From the NCBI GenBank assembly GCA_037974665.1, contig CM075764.1, forward strand, positions 91,580,825 through 91,644,824: 64,000 nucleotides of DNA. Reading direction: 5' to 3'. The position numbers and the translations under genes were made by a program. This document shows, piece by piece, positions 11,335 to 23,160 of the stretch. This DNA is from Ehretia macrophylla. Lineage: Eukaryota > Streptophyta > Magnoliopsida > Boraginales > Ehretiaceae. Numbering within the stretch: position 1 is the stretch's first letter; each line of letters opens with the position of its first letter. Under the pieces are notes generated by a model, which searched no databases, was not told where the DNA came from, and worked only from the letters and a program-made list of their open reading frames with translations.

Positions 11335-12322
11335 TGTTTAGGCAATTAAATTGATTGGTGATTGATAAATTGATTAGAAATTATTAAGGTAATTATTGAT
11401 TGGCTATGTTTTGCAAAAATCATGATATTACCATACTTGTGTTGTTTACCTTTTGAATTGTGCAAGTAAAATAATATGGTAACTTACCATATAAGGTTTG
11501 TACTGATTATGGAATGACATTAATTGTATATTCATAAGGAATTTCCTGGAAGCCAAGGCATGTTGATGAGCAACCGATGAATATATATATATGAAGCTCA
11601 AGGATATAAGGAGAGAGGTGTGCGAGACATTGAGAAAGAGAGAGAGCACGGACGAGCTACAAAAGAACATATAGGATTTTTGTGTTCCGTGTCATGTTGC
11701 AACATGACCTGTAATTGAGTGCTTTGTTGTTTTAGTGTTGCACCTTTGTGTTGTTTGACATTAAGTTATGAGTGACGTGTTTGTCTTTGAGTAATTAGAT
11801 TACTGTCTTCTTTATTCATTCTTCGGGAGAATAAGGTGTTGTTCTCGGGAGAGAATGTTGCAAGTCGAGGGGAGCTCGCCAAATTGAAGTTCATTAAGGA
11901 GTTCTTGATCGAGGCATCAAAGGTCAAGAGGGATTTTTTACTTGTGTAAGTCCATTGATGTTGTAACTTATTATTTCTTAATGAATTGGTTTGTTGGACC
12001 AGGGATTGGTCCCGTGAACGTAGACTGCACAGTTGAACCACATTAAATCTTGGTGTTCTTACTTTCTATTACAGCGTACTATATTCCGCTGCTGTGTGAT
12101 TTGTCTCTGATCATGTTGGAACATTAAGTAAAACAACTCACCAATGAACATAAGCAATTAGTGAAACTAACTGTGAATTTACTGTGACCAATTTCGTGTT
12201 TTAGTTAATGTTACCACATCGTCTGTAATAGTTGTTCAAATATACCATAGAACTCCATTAACTGGTCAATTTATTCACATTATTCTGAACTAATCCATAC
12301 TTATACTGCATAAACTCTAACA
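11335..12322 (+). repeat. 5' LTR of SIRE-B (988 bp)
   Basis: It starts TGTTTAGGC and ends CTCTAACA, two bases before the primer site, and aligns along its length with 26391-27389. It contains an 18-bp perfect palindrome at 11691-11708 and a short AT dinucleotide run near 11581. The promoter and polyadenylation signals should be inside, but none can be fixed from sequence alone. Confidence 0.95.
11691..11708. promoter_or_regulatory. 18-bp perfect palindrome in the SIRE-B 5' LTR
   Basis: The bases GTCATGTTGCAACATGAC equal their own reverse complement and centre on the TGTTGCAACA word that recurs through the family. The 3' LTR copy (about 26755) has decayed. A protein-binding or structural role is possible but unproven. 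Confidence 0.5.
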
Positions 12323-12324
12323 AG

Positions 12325-12336
12325 TGGTATCAGAGC
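12325..12336 (+). other. primer binding site of SIRE-B
   Basis: TGGTATCAGAGC lies two bases inside the 5' LTR. It is a perfect complement of the plant initiator-Met tRNA 3' end, which primes minus-strand DNA synthesis in most Copia elements. Confidence 0.95.
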
Positions 12337-12363
12337 AGGCTTCGAGCTAATTCGGTTAGATTC

Positions 12364-14200
12364 TTGGGAGTTTTGAGTTGTTGTCTTGCAGGAATAGGTA
12401 TAGACACTTTGCGTGATAGAAGCTCAATCACTAATCCACCGCTGCTGGATGGTGCAAATTATTCATATTGGAAGGCTCGAATGAGAGCATTCATCAAGTC
12501 AATTGATGAGAAGACTTGGAAAGTGATTTTGATGGGCTGGACAACTCCTACCACTATGGATGCTTAAGGCAATGTTTAAACAAAACTTGAAACAGAATGG
12601 ACCAAGGATGAAGATCAGTTGGCAAGCTAGAACTCGAAGGCACTAAATGCAATCTTGAATGCTGTTGACCTAAATCAATTCAAGCTAATCTCAACATGTG
12701 AATCTGTTAAAGAAGCTTAGGAGATATTGCAAACTGCATATGAAGGGACAACATCAGTTAGAAGATCTAAATTGCAGATGCTTGCCACTAGATTTGAATA
12801 ACTGAGGATGCATGAGGATGAAACAATTGCTGATTTCAATGCCAAGTTGTGTGATATTGTTAATGAAGCATTTGCTCCAGGAGAAAAGTATCCGGACTCT
12901 AAGCTTGTAAGAAAAATCTTGTGTTCTCTCCCTAACAGATTTGGAATCAAGGTGGCTGCCATAGAAGAATCCAAGAATGTTGATGAAATTAAGATTGATG
13001 TATTGATAGGGTCACTTCAAACTTTTGAGATGAAGTTCAAACAAAAGAATAAAGAAAAAGGCATTGCTCTTCGAGCTGAAGTTGAGAAAAAAGGTACAAT
13101 AAGCTCTTCAGATAATGAGGATATGGAGATGTCTGAATCCTTGGCCTTACTTACTAAAAATTTCAACAAAGTTCTAAAAAAATAGGACAAGCATAGAAAG
13201 AACTTTAGGCAATCGAACTTTGAAAAGAAACCCCATGTTACAACACGGTTTGACACAGTTAAGAAACAAAATTTTAAACCAACAGATGAAAATAAAAGAG
13301 GTAAAGGTATTCAATGTTGTGAATGTGAAGGGTTTGGACATATTCAATATGAGTGTGCAAACACCTTGAAGAAAAAGAAAAAGGTAATGAATGTTACCTG
13401 GAGTGTTGAGGAGTCGGATGAACACACAAACAGCGACGAGGAGCACATCAGTAACTTTTTTGGATTCACAGTTGCAATAGTCCAGCAAGAAACCTGTCTA
13501 GCTGAAGAAGGAGATGGTACAGGGGTTGCTATAGAAACTAGCGGTACTGAGTCGGAAAGCGATGGGGAATTGGATAATGAAGAAGTCATAAAAATATACA
13601 AGGATATGTATGAAAAATGGGTGATTGTGTGTAAGAAAAATCAAGGATTAAATATGAGAATCACAGAATTGGAGAAACAAAAGTTCGCATTGGAACAATT
13701 GGCTGCCAAAAGACTGCAGGAAGTGCAGATGTTACAACATGATTTGACACAAATGCAGCGTAACGTGAAAATGTTGAATTCCGGGACTGAAAAGCTTGAT
13801 TATATGTTGTCCATTCAAAAATCAAGCAGTGACCACATATGACTTGGCTTCTATGGAAGATAATCTTCTGGAAAGACCGTCTTTGTCAAGGGTTCAGGAG
13901 AACCTGAACTGCAGCATAATGTTGCAACATCACAGAATGCCAGAAGAAATGTTTCAGATGTTACAACACAGACGGCGACAGTACAGAAGAAACAAAGAAA
14001 AAGGTTTGTTCTCATTTGTCACTTTTGCTACACACCTGGACACATCAGACCTGTGTGTTTCAAGTTTCAAAGAATGCTGGAAAAAGGTAAGTTCCTTAAT
14101 CAACAAAAGAGAACATCTCAAGTTGTGTTACAACATAAGGTGAGATATCTTTGGGTAAAGAAATTTGATTTAACTTGCTTTGTTGCATATACTTCTACAC
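12364..14200 (+). pseudogene. SIRE-B gag (nonsense-riddled)
   Basis: One reading frame carries the whole Gag but with repeated in-frame stops (for example 12565-12567, 13183-13185 and 13840-13842). The SIRE-A copy has ATG where this one has ATA near 12397, so the start codon is also lost. Visible parts are the UBN2-like capsid (ANYSYWKARMRAFIKSIDEK), a first zinc knuckle CCECEGFGHIQYEC at about 13315-13360, a coiled, acidic segment (13400-13750), and a second knuckle CHFCYTPGHIRPVC near 14015-14060. Most stops are explained by single changes such as CAA to TAA or TGG to TAG. Repeated TGTTRCAACA words fall inside this coding stretch. Confidence 0.88.
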
Positions 14201-14630
14201 AAGCCTGTGCTACTAACTCTTGGTATTTTGATAGTGGATGTTCAAGACATATGACAGGTATGCATGAAGTTCTCAACAACTACAGGAAATGTGATGAAGG
14301 GCAAGTTACATTTGGAGATGGTGTTAAAGGACAAGTTCACAATAGGAACACTTGAGATTGAAGGATTTCCAAAGCTAAAAAAAGTACTGCATGTTGAAGG
14401 GCTGAAGGCTAATCTTGTTAGTATCAGTCAATTGTGTGATCAGGGTTTGTTTGTGAAATTCACTAAACATGGCTGCCATGTGTTAGATGTATCTAATAAT
14501 TGTGTGCTTATAGGGAAAAAATCATCTGACAACTGTTACATGCTAATCCTACCTTATGAATAGTTTTTGACTTGTTACAACAATACCTGTGACAGTGCTG
14601 AGATTTGGCATCAAAGGTTAGGAAATCTAA
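14201..14630 (+). pseudogene. SIRE-B protease and start of integrase
   Basis: Still in the gag frame, the aspartic protease motif YFDSGCSRHMTG is at about 14223-14258. A one-base shift near 14340 moves the reading to the next frame, which continues to 14563 (KVLHVEGLKANLVSISQLCDQG). At 14608-14630 the integrase zinc-finger start (IWHQRLGN) is read just before the insertion at 14631. The family protease cleaves Gag-Pol; this copy is not functional. Confidence 0.85.
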
Positions 14631-17063
14631 TATGAGACCCCGTACCGAGTCCATATGCATTTTATATCATTTTATATATTTTTACATAATTTAATATGCA
14701 TTTATATCAATTAATGTGCATTTACATCGTTTAACTGCATTCGTCTCGTTTTACGGGCAGTATATTTATTATGTGCCCTTACGTGTTTTCAATAGTAGGT
14801 ATTAATTAAACTCTGACATATTGCAATAGCTAACTAGAATAATTAAAATAGAACCAAAACACTTGAACTACAGTTAAATGGCATGCTAGTAAATAGGTAT
14901 TAAGTTAGAGGGGCAACTTGGTCTTTTGGAGCTTTAGATATTTTCTACCTAACAAAAGAAGACCAAAACACACACAACACACACAAATACATGTTTAGCA
15001 CACACAAACACACACACCACACGCAAAGCTCAAGAGAAGAAAAAGAAAGAGAGAAGGAGAAAAGAAAAAGAATAAGGAAGAAAAAGAGGAGTTAAGCTAG
15101 TATCTTGCATCTTTTAGCTCTTGCTTGAATCTTCAACATCAATCTTAGCATTTAATCACTCAAGAACAAGGTGATGGTTTATTTCAAAAGTGTTTTCTCA
15201 AGCTCATTCAAGTTTATATGGTGTATATTGATGATGTCCTTGCTTAAGATGAATATGTATAGGTAGGTGTTGGAGTTATTGCAAGATTTGGGTTATATTT
15301 TGTGTAGTGGAGCTAGGGTTTGGTATAATGAGTTTTTGATGATTCTTGATGCATTGAGGATTTATTATCTAAGTTGTGTGATGCTTTGAGCTTGTGAATT
15401 AATAGCTATAAATGATATGAAAAAGAGGAATTGTGGGTGTCATAAGCATAGGAACCTTATATTGATTTTGATATTATTGACTTGTTGTTGATTCGAATGA
15501 GTGGTATATATGTGTTCTTGAGCTTATTGTGTTGATTAGAAATGCTATAGAGTGAGTTAGGTGTTAAATGGGTGTTAGCATCAAAAGTAGCAAGCTAACA
15601 AGCAAGAAAATGCATCTTTTGTCCTGTTGGATCTGGTAGACCGGATCTGACTTGAGTCAACTGTATTTGTCGTCCGGATATCACTAGTCAAGATCCGGTC
15701 TAGTCAATCCGAGTCGACCGGATGATTTTCAGCTTTGCGCAACATTTTCAAACGACCATATCTCACTAAATTCAACTCCGAATTGAGTTCTGTTTGATTC
15801 TAGAACTATCTACTTTCAACAAGCTTTTATTCTATACCAAAATAAGATTAATTGGAGTTTGGGAAAGTAGGAAAATTAACCTTCTAATTTAGGCTAATGC
15901 AAAAATATTGAAGTTGCTTCATAGTTTCATTCGTGTTTGCATTTTGTTTTTATTTTGAGGAATCTATTGATGACTTTGCACTATCTTATGATACCTGGTA
16001 ATATTTGAGGCACTATACATGTATACTTGCAAGATTATTATATGTTTGATTTATATTCCATTGATTAATCATTTATTACCGCAAGTGGTTTACATGCTTT
16101 ATTGCCATACCATTGATAATTGCAAATGCATTCGATTTGTATATGTGCGGTGGTTATAACTATTATTAATTGAGGTAGTGACGGGACCTTTGGGTTAGCC
16201 AGTATATCTTGACTACAAAAGTAATGATTGAGGTAGTGACGGGACCTCCGGGTTAACCGGTTTATCTCGACTACCAAGGTAATGATAGAGGAAGTGACGG
16301 GACCTCCGGATTTGCCGATATATCTCGACCCACAAAGTATTGATTCTTTCTCTCGCTAAGACCTATTGATCCTCTTACGGGTCAGGACCCAATGATATCG
16401 TGGAAGAGATAGGTTACTTAACTGTTATGGAATCTTGAGTTATATCTTGTTTTCTTGCTTGTGTATTCTTATGTGCATGGCATGTTTTATCGAATGGATT
16501 GCGAAATGATAAAACCTTTATGAAAACCCTTTCTATTCCATCATCACTGAGCTATATGCGAGGATCTAGCTCACTCCTCTTTCTAACAATTTCAGGTGAC
16601 GATTAGCCGAGCAAGCTCCCATGTGGTTGCAAGCTATATTGATGTGTTGTGATGGATTTCTACCCTAGTTGATCTACGTGCTTGCCTATGAAGATGAACT
16701 TCTTGTTGAAAAGATATGATTTTGTAAATTGTTCAAATGATTATGCTATAATATTCTTTTTGGTTTATTAGACACCTAGTTAAGTTAGGTTATTAATCTT
16801 ATGAGACCTAAGTTTGGGATGATAGAATGTATAAATTCAAGTCTTGTAATTATGTAATTGAGTGATGTAAACCTTTAAGGCTGATAACTTTGGAAAATGT
16901 TGGAAGTCTTTTGAAACTTCTTATGGCGTTTTAATGGATGTACAGGTTATTAAATTAATACTCACAGGTTTTAAGACTATTAAGTTATTAATCTCATGAA
17001 TAAGTGTTACAAATGTCATGTTTCGACCTTAGCCTAGCGATAGGTCGGGGTCAGGGCGTGACA
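14631..17063 (+). mobile_element. solo-LTR-like insertion in SIRE-B integrase (about 2.43 kb)
   Basis: A non-coding block interrupts integrase between the repeated bases ATCTAA (14625-14630 and 17063-17068), so its ends are certain to within 2 bp. It begins near TGAGACCCCG (14633) and ends GGTCGGGGTCAGGGCGTGACA. Such CCCCG/GGGGCGTGACA ends are usual for long Ty3/Gypsy LTRs. No primer site, purine tract or internal coding was found, so a solo LTR left by LTR-LTR recombination is the best reading. A diverged copy of its first 400 bp lies at 8585-8990. Family assignment (Tekay/Del-like) is inference. Confidence 0.75.
16171..16344. repeat. three tandem 58-bp repeats inside the solo LTR
   Basis: Three units start at 16171, 16229 and 16287, each with GAGG(T/A)AGTGACGGGACC followed by a TATATCTTGACTAC-like half and a TAATGAT linker. 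Spacing is exactly 58 bp between starts. Confidence 0.9.
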
Positions 17064-17068
17064 TCTAA

Positions 17069-18138
17069 ATTTTAAATTGCTGACCAAGATTGTGAACACA
17101 GGTGCAGTACGAGGTGTGCCAAAGCTAAGGAGCAAGCAAATAGGTATCTGTGGTTCTTGTCAAATAGACAAACAAGTAAGGGCATGACATAAGATGTTGC
17201 AACATGTCTCAACCAAGAACATTTTGGAACTTTTGCACATGGATCTTATGGGTCCAATGCAAATAGAAAGCATTTGAGGTAAAAGGTATGTTTTCATTTG
17301 TGTGAATGATTTCTCAAGGTATACTTTTGTGGATTTCCTTAGAGAAAAATATGACACCTTTAATGATTTTGAGAAACTGTGTTTAAGATTGAAAACATAA
17401 CAATGTTGCAACATCCAGAGAATTGTTAGAATCAAGAGTGACCATGGTAGAGAATTTGAAAATAATTATTTTGCTGAGTTTTATAATAAACATGTAATAA
17501 CTCATGAATTTTCTGTACCAAAAACCCCACAACAAAATGGTGTGGTTGAGAGGAAAAATAGAGCAATTCAGAAAATGGCTTGTGTGATGTTGAATGATAA
17601 AAACATTCCCCAAAGGTTTTGGGCAGAAGCAGTTAACACTGCATGTTGCACTATCAATCGAGTGTTTCTTCGACCAGGTACTTCTAAAATGTCTTATGAA
17701 ATATGGAAATGTAAGAAACCCTCACTGGGTTATTTTTATGTGTTTGGGAGTACATGCTACATTTTGAATGATAGAGAACAAAGAGGTAAGTTTGATGCTA
17801 AAAGTGACAAAGGTATTTTTCTTGGGTATGCTACTAATAGCTGTGCTTTTCGTGTGTTTAATTTGACCACCAGGACCATGATGTAATCTGTGAATGTGGT
17901 AGTTGATGAATTTCAAAATAGTGCAGAAGAATCGGTTGAAGAAGCAAACACCAGTAAAATGATTACTGATGTTGCAGACGGTACTACAACACAAAAGGAA
18001 GAACATATGAAGACACCTGTTGTGGCAGATATGGTTGCAACACCAGAAAAAGAAACTGAGTAGAAAGATAGTGGCTCATACGATGTTGTAACACGCAATG
18101 GAGCAACAGAAACTGCCACTGAGGAAATTCAAGTTGAA
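17069..18138 (+). pseudogene. SIRE-B integrase, remainder
   Basis: Integrase resumes after the insertion. The core up to about 17530 is readable only in pieces with many stops. From 17542 to 17886 a clean stretch carries VVERKNRAIQKMACVML, with the catalytic Glu of the DDE triad, WAEAVNTACCTINRV and DKGIFLGYATNS, the usual end of Copia integrase. The linker to RT (17887-18138) has stops at 17884-17886 and 18061-18063. Confidence 0.85.
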
Positions 18139-19389
18139 ATGCCACAAGTTCACAGAAATCATGCTGTTGAGGATGTGATTGGTTTGATTCACGAAGGGAT
18201 ACGAACTAGAGGTAAACCTAAGTTGAACTACAGGGACATGGTAAGGTTTGTTTGCTACACTTCTTCCATAGAACCCAAAAATGTGAATGAAGCTTTGAAG
18301 GATGAATTTTGGGTAAATGCCATGCATGAAGAATTGAATCAATTTGTAAGGAATGATATCTGGACCTTAGTTCCTAGACCTAGAGATGTTAACATTATTA
18401 GGACTAAATGGATCTTTAAAAACAAAATTGATGAAAATGGGAACATAACAAGGAACAAAGCTAGGCTTGTAGCTCAAGGGTATACACAAGTAGAGGGTGT
18501 AGATTTTGATGAAACTTTTGCTTCGGTTACTAGGCTAGAATCCATTAGGTTGTTCTTGTCCATTGCATGTATGTTAAAATTAAAATTATTTCAAATGGAC
18601 ATGAAAAATGCATTCTTAAATGGAATGTTGAATGAGGAAGCATACGTTGAGCAACCAAAAGGTTTTGAGGATCCACATTATCCTACATATGTGTATCAAT
18701 TTAAAAAGGCTTTGTATGGATTGAAACAAGCTCCACGAGCTTGGTATGACAGGATGACAAAATTTTTGCTTGATAAAGGCTACCAGAGAGGGGGAATAGA
18801 CAAAACCTTGTTTGTCAAAAGGTTAGGTTCAGGTATTCTCATTGCTCAAATTTATGTTGATGACGTTGTTTTTGGTGCAACATCAAAAAATAAAGTTGAT
18901 GAGTTTGTCAAGCACATGAAACATGAGTTTGAAATGAGCATGATCGGACAACTAACATACTTTCTAGGTTTGCAAGTCAAACAATGTGAAGATGAAATCT
19001 TCATATCTCAAGAAAAGTATGCCATAAATCTAGTCAAGAGATTTGGACTAGAATCGCCAAAGTCATCAAGAACCTCCATGAGTGTGACCATGAAGTTGAC
19101 TAAAAGTAAGAATGAGAAATCAGTTGACTCTAGCCTATACAGAAGCATGATAAGGAGCTTGTTATATCTTATAGAAAATAGACCTGATATATGTTTTAGT
19201 ATTGAAGTATGTGCTAGATATCAGGCAGATCTTAACGAATCTCACTTAGTTGCAGTGAAAAATATAATCAAATATGTGAGTGGAACGGTAGATCTTGGAA
19301 TATGGTTTACTAATGACACTAACACAAATCTTATTGACTTTAGTGATATTGATTGGGTAGGTAATGCAGATGATAGGAAAAGCACAACT
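18139..19389 (+). pseudogene. SIRE-B reverse transcriptase and start of RNase H
   Basis: This open stretch of about 417 codons encodes the Copia RT. In order it shows WVNAMHEELNQF, RNKARLVAQGYTQ, FQMDMKNAFLNG, LYGLKQAPRAWYDRM and the catalytic YVDD box (IYVDDVVFGATS, about 18853), then RNase H start sequence (IDWVGNADDRKSTT), where the 19390 insertion cuts it. The YVDDVVFGATS wording is characteristic of SIRE-type elements. RT itself has no internal stop, but it depends on a broken upstream frame, so no full polyprotein can be made. Confidence 0.93.
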
Positions 19390-22300
19390 TGTGACACCCC
19401 GAACCCAGCACTTCACTAATTGCATTCATTAAATTGTTAACTTAGATGTAATTTAGCTAATTACTTTATTTTTTTTATATTTCTATAAATTCAAATATTT
19501 CTTTTCATGCATTTTATATTTTTATAAAATACTACATATTTTTAGGGGACTATAGCCCCTGACTGTGCGTGCATTGCATATCGGGATCAACGGGAAAAAA
19601 TTCGCGAAATGTCTGATGAATAGTACCAGCGAGATTTTTTCAGATTTTTCAGATTTTTGGCATTTTATTTTGCTGAAATTTAATCACCCAAATGACCCAT
19701 TTACCCTTACTAAAATACCCTATTTGCTTGACCTACCCTTTGACCATCTTATGAGAATATTAAAAGCCAAGAAACAAAAAAAAAGGGGTAAAAAAAATGG
19801 CCAAAAAAGAGTTACGAGAATAGTAACTTCTCAAAAAAAAATTACTCTTTGCTTCATTCTTGCTTCCATTGCTTCCCAAATTGGTTGTGCTTCATCCTTA
19901 GGACCTTAAGACCATTCTTTGATCTTCAAAAGATGTGAGGGTGCATTCTATTTTTGTATTAAATTCAATTAAAGTTTGTATTATTATTTTTGTGATCTAA
20001 TATTGTAGTGGTTTAATTCTTGTTCCGTTGATTCTTATATGCTCTAATGACTTCATAGAATATGTTTGATGGTTTAAAATGCTTGTTGAATGCTTGAAAA
20101 TGAAAATGATAGTTGGGGAAGATGATGAATAGTGCTAAACTAGGATTTCCAAAAAAAGTTACAATTTAATTCGATTCGAGGCTTCTAGTAGTTGCTAATT
20201 AGGTCCATAAGCGTGGGAAAAATGTTAATTGTACTTGCTATGTTCAAAATTTGAGAAATTTGATCAAAATAGGCTACTTTAATAAGGGGTTTCGGGTTTA
20301 TCTTGAATTCGGGCACGTTTCGAGGTTATGGCTAGTCTTTATTAAGTATTGAAACCTTAGAAGTGCTTTCGTTTCGCTTGTTTGGGTTCCGAAATTGGTA
20401 CTTGTAGTGTAAACCCAAAAAGAGACATTTTTGGTATTTTCGTGTACTTGTGCTCTAGGTTATGATTTGGAGGTTTTAAATGAGGTATTTAGGTATCCTT
20501 AGATTGGTAGGATGGTTAGCTAGCTTAACTTGATCATTGAATTCCTTTAGGAAGCTAAATAGCCTAGTTGAACAAAGGGGAAATGAATGAATTAATTGCT
20601 TTAGTACTTGTATTGCTTTGTAGTTATTCCTAGCGAGTCTAAATGTTATTCTAAGGTATGTGTAAGCTTTCAGTTAAGTTTTGTGAAAAGTATAATATTG
20701 ACCCCTTTGTGTTCGCATAGTTAATCTCATGATAATTGATTTATAATTGAGTAATTAAATGTTTATATGCATTTGTGTAGTGTACGTATTATAGTAGTGA
20801 AGTCTCGTGAATTAAGTTGCTTGGTTTACGTGGATTTGGTTGAGTATGAATTTAGAATGGACTAAAGGAACTAGTAATGAACCATGGTAATAATTGTTGT
20901 TAGTTGATTCTTGATTGATTGGATAAATGTTTAAATGTACTTATGTAACAAGTTCATCTATTCGGAGAAGTAGTGAGTTAAGTTATATCGATACTAGTTA
21001 AAGATTGAGTAAACATGTTTATATTGCTTATTAATTGCATTATATGTGTAAAGATACGCTTATATAACTTATTGGTTAGATGTTATATAGTGTTTCTACT
21101 TATATGAATGGCTATGTATATGTTATTTATTATACTATTGTCTTTGTCTAATACTTGAAAATTAAAGAATGTTGCATATGTGATCACTTGAGTTTATGTA
21201 TTGTTCAAATATTGATTAGAATGATTGTTAAACCATGAAATATATTGTTAGTTATGTGAATTAAAAGGAATCAAATAGAGTTGGATAAATTAATGGCTTT
21301 ATGAACTAGCTTTAGTTGAGAATAAGAAATCACTTCTTTTGCATATAGTTGATTGTATTAGGTAGTGATAATTGAAGGAAATTGATGCTTTCGGAGAATA
21401 TTGAGGGAATCTTGGCTTAATTCGCGCAGGTTTGGCTTCCTAAAAGGTGAGGGATCATTTCTATGTGCATTCTATGTGTCTCATCTTGTTATATGCTAAA
21501 TATTCGATACTAAGTGATTTAAGTGTTTTAGTTGGATTAGTTTAACAATTATAGACTAATGAATGTATCATATTTCATCGTATGGCGTGATTGATGTGTG
21601 TGCTCGAGGACAACCTCTTTTGTTGTCCTCCTTGTTTGCATATCGGCTTATTTTGTTATATTGTTATTATTATTGCTTCCTGTGATATCGAGTCAAGGGT
21701 TGCGCAACCTTATCGTCAGGGCGGATGTGATGGGCCTCTCTGGGCGGCAGCAGGCTTGCCAGGGTTGGTTGCTCTAGCTCCGTACCCTATTCCCTCACTC
21801 GCCTGGTCCGGAGATTGCCAGGGAGTGTTGGGTCGTAGAATTGGGTACATCCGGAGTACCCTTTGGTGTTTGGGATGCCGGCTTATCGTGATCGTGATCG
21901 TGGTTCGTGGATCGTGAATGAAGACCAGCGAAGATTGATGTATAGGGGTTATGTGAAATGTATCCTTTTAAATGTGTGGTTATTTAAGCTATCATTTTTT
22001 CTTTAATTGCCTAATTGTTATTGTTGTTTAACTGTATTACCTGTTGCATTGCACGCCCCGGGAGACTATATCCCTCACTGGGCAACAGTGGTTGCTCATA
22101 CCTCGATATATGTTTCAGGAAATGCTGAGGGTGATCCCCAGCTAATTGAGGTGCTAGTGGAAGATGAAGAAGTTCAGGCTGAGCCTTTGCCCTAGTTGTT
22201 ATGTGTTTGTTGTCTAAGGTGGATTTGTCTTCTTGTTGTTACATGGTGTACTTGTATTGCTATAGCATGATCTATTTTGTGGCCTTAAGGCTATGTATAT

Positions 22301-22750
22301 TCTTGTAGTTGCAAGTTGAAAGTTGTTAGTTGTAATGTTAGCTTTGAGATATTATGGCTTGTAATAACTTTTAATTCTCCTTTTAGTTCTTGCATGCTTG
22401 GGTGTGTATGTTTAGAGGTGTTGATTTCAACTTCTAAAATTGCTCTAATGTTATCATAGAATGGCATGTTAAAAAGGTTTAATGAAAAGTTAAGTTGGGT
22501 GCATGCATGTGTGATTTGGAGCTGTTGTTTGTCTCCTGGCTTGGATGGCCTAGAACCTTTGAATTTTAATTATAAAAGCTTGTTTTAGTATATTGTGGCT
22601 ATTTTAAGCATTTACAGGTTTTAAAAATGTCCGCGGTACAGAGGAAACTCTGTCCGTTTTTCCCTAAAATTTTGTGACCGGGTTTGGTATTGGGTTGAGA
22701 ATAGCATGGTTATTAGAGCCTCCGGTCCCGTGAGGGATCGGGGCGTTACA
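19390..22750 (+). mobile_element. solo LTR-like insertion in SIRE-B RNase H (3361 bp)
   Basis: The ends are exact: TGTGACACCCCG at 19390 and GGGGCGTTACA at 22750, flanked by the 5-bp duplication CAACT (19385-19389 and 22751-22755). Removing it restores the RNase H reading KSTT-GGCF. It has TG...CA termini and no coding domain; short frames inside (for example 21591-21917) have no recognisable motif. A long Ty3/Gypsy solo LTR is most likely. Small GATCGTG repeats occur near 21887-21917. Confidence 0.85.
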
Positions 22751-23160
22751 CAACTGGTGGATGTTTTTACATTGGCAATAATTTGGTGTCATGGTTCAGT
22801 AAGAAGCAGAATTCAATATCCTTGTCAACCGTTGAAGCTGAATACATAACTGCAGGAAGTTGTTGTGCACAACTTCTATGGATGAAACAGATGCTGGATG
22901 ACTATGGAATTGCACAATAGGTTTTGACAGTTTATTGTGATAACATGAGTGCCATTAACATATCCAAAAATCATGTTCAACACTCTCACACTAAACATAT
23001 TGACATAAGACATCATTTTATATGTGAACTTATTGAAACAAGAACCATTGTTTTGGAACATGTTGCAACATAAAAACAAATGGCAGATATCTTTACTAAA
23101 GTTTTAGATCCTTCAAGATTTGAAACCCTGAGAAAAGCTTTAGGGATTTGTAGTCTATAA
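22751..23160 (+). pseudogene. SIRE-B RNase H, remainder
   Basis: Read after the insertion: VSWFSKKQNSISLSTVEAEY, then LLWMKQML, VYCDNMSAINISKNHVQHSH, HIDIRHHFI and MADIFTKVLDPSRFETL, ending with the natural stop TAA at 23158-23160. These are the D/E/D-type RNase H motifs of Copia. In-frame stops at 22918-22920 and about 23071-23073 inactivate it. The C-terminus is the part that survives in SIRE-A. Confidence 0.9.

Noticed and set aside
12325-12336. TGGTATCAGAGC motifs as possible tRNA gene parts
   Set aside because: They are primer binding sites next to LTRs; no cloverleaf can be drawn around them.
16171-16344. Regularly spaced repeats that could suggest a CRISPR-like array
   Set aside because: Only three units, contiguous 58-bp tandem repeats without unique spacers, in a plant LTR.
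21591-21917. Plus-strand frame of 108 codons in the 19390-22750 insertion
   Set aside because: It lies in an LTR-like block, has no recognisable motif and no related frame elsewhere in the window.
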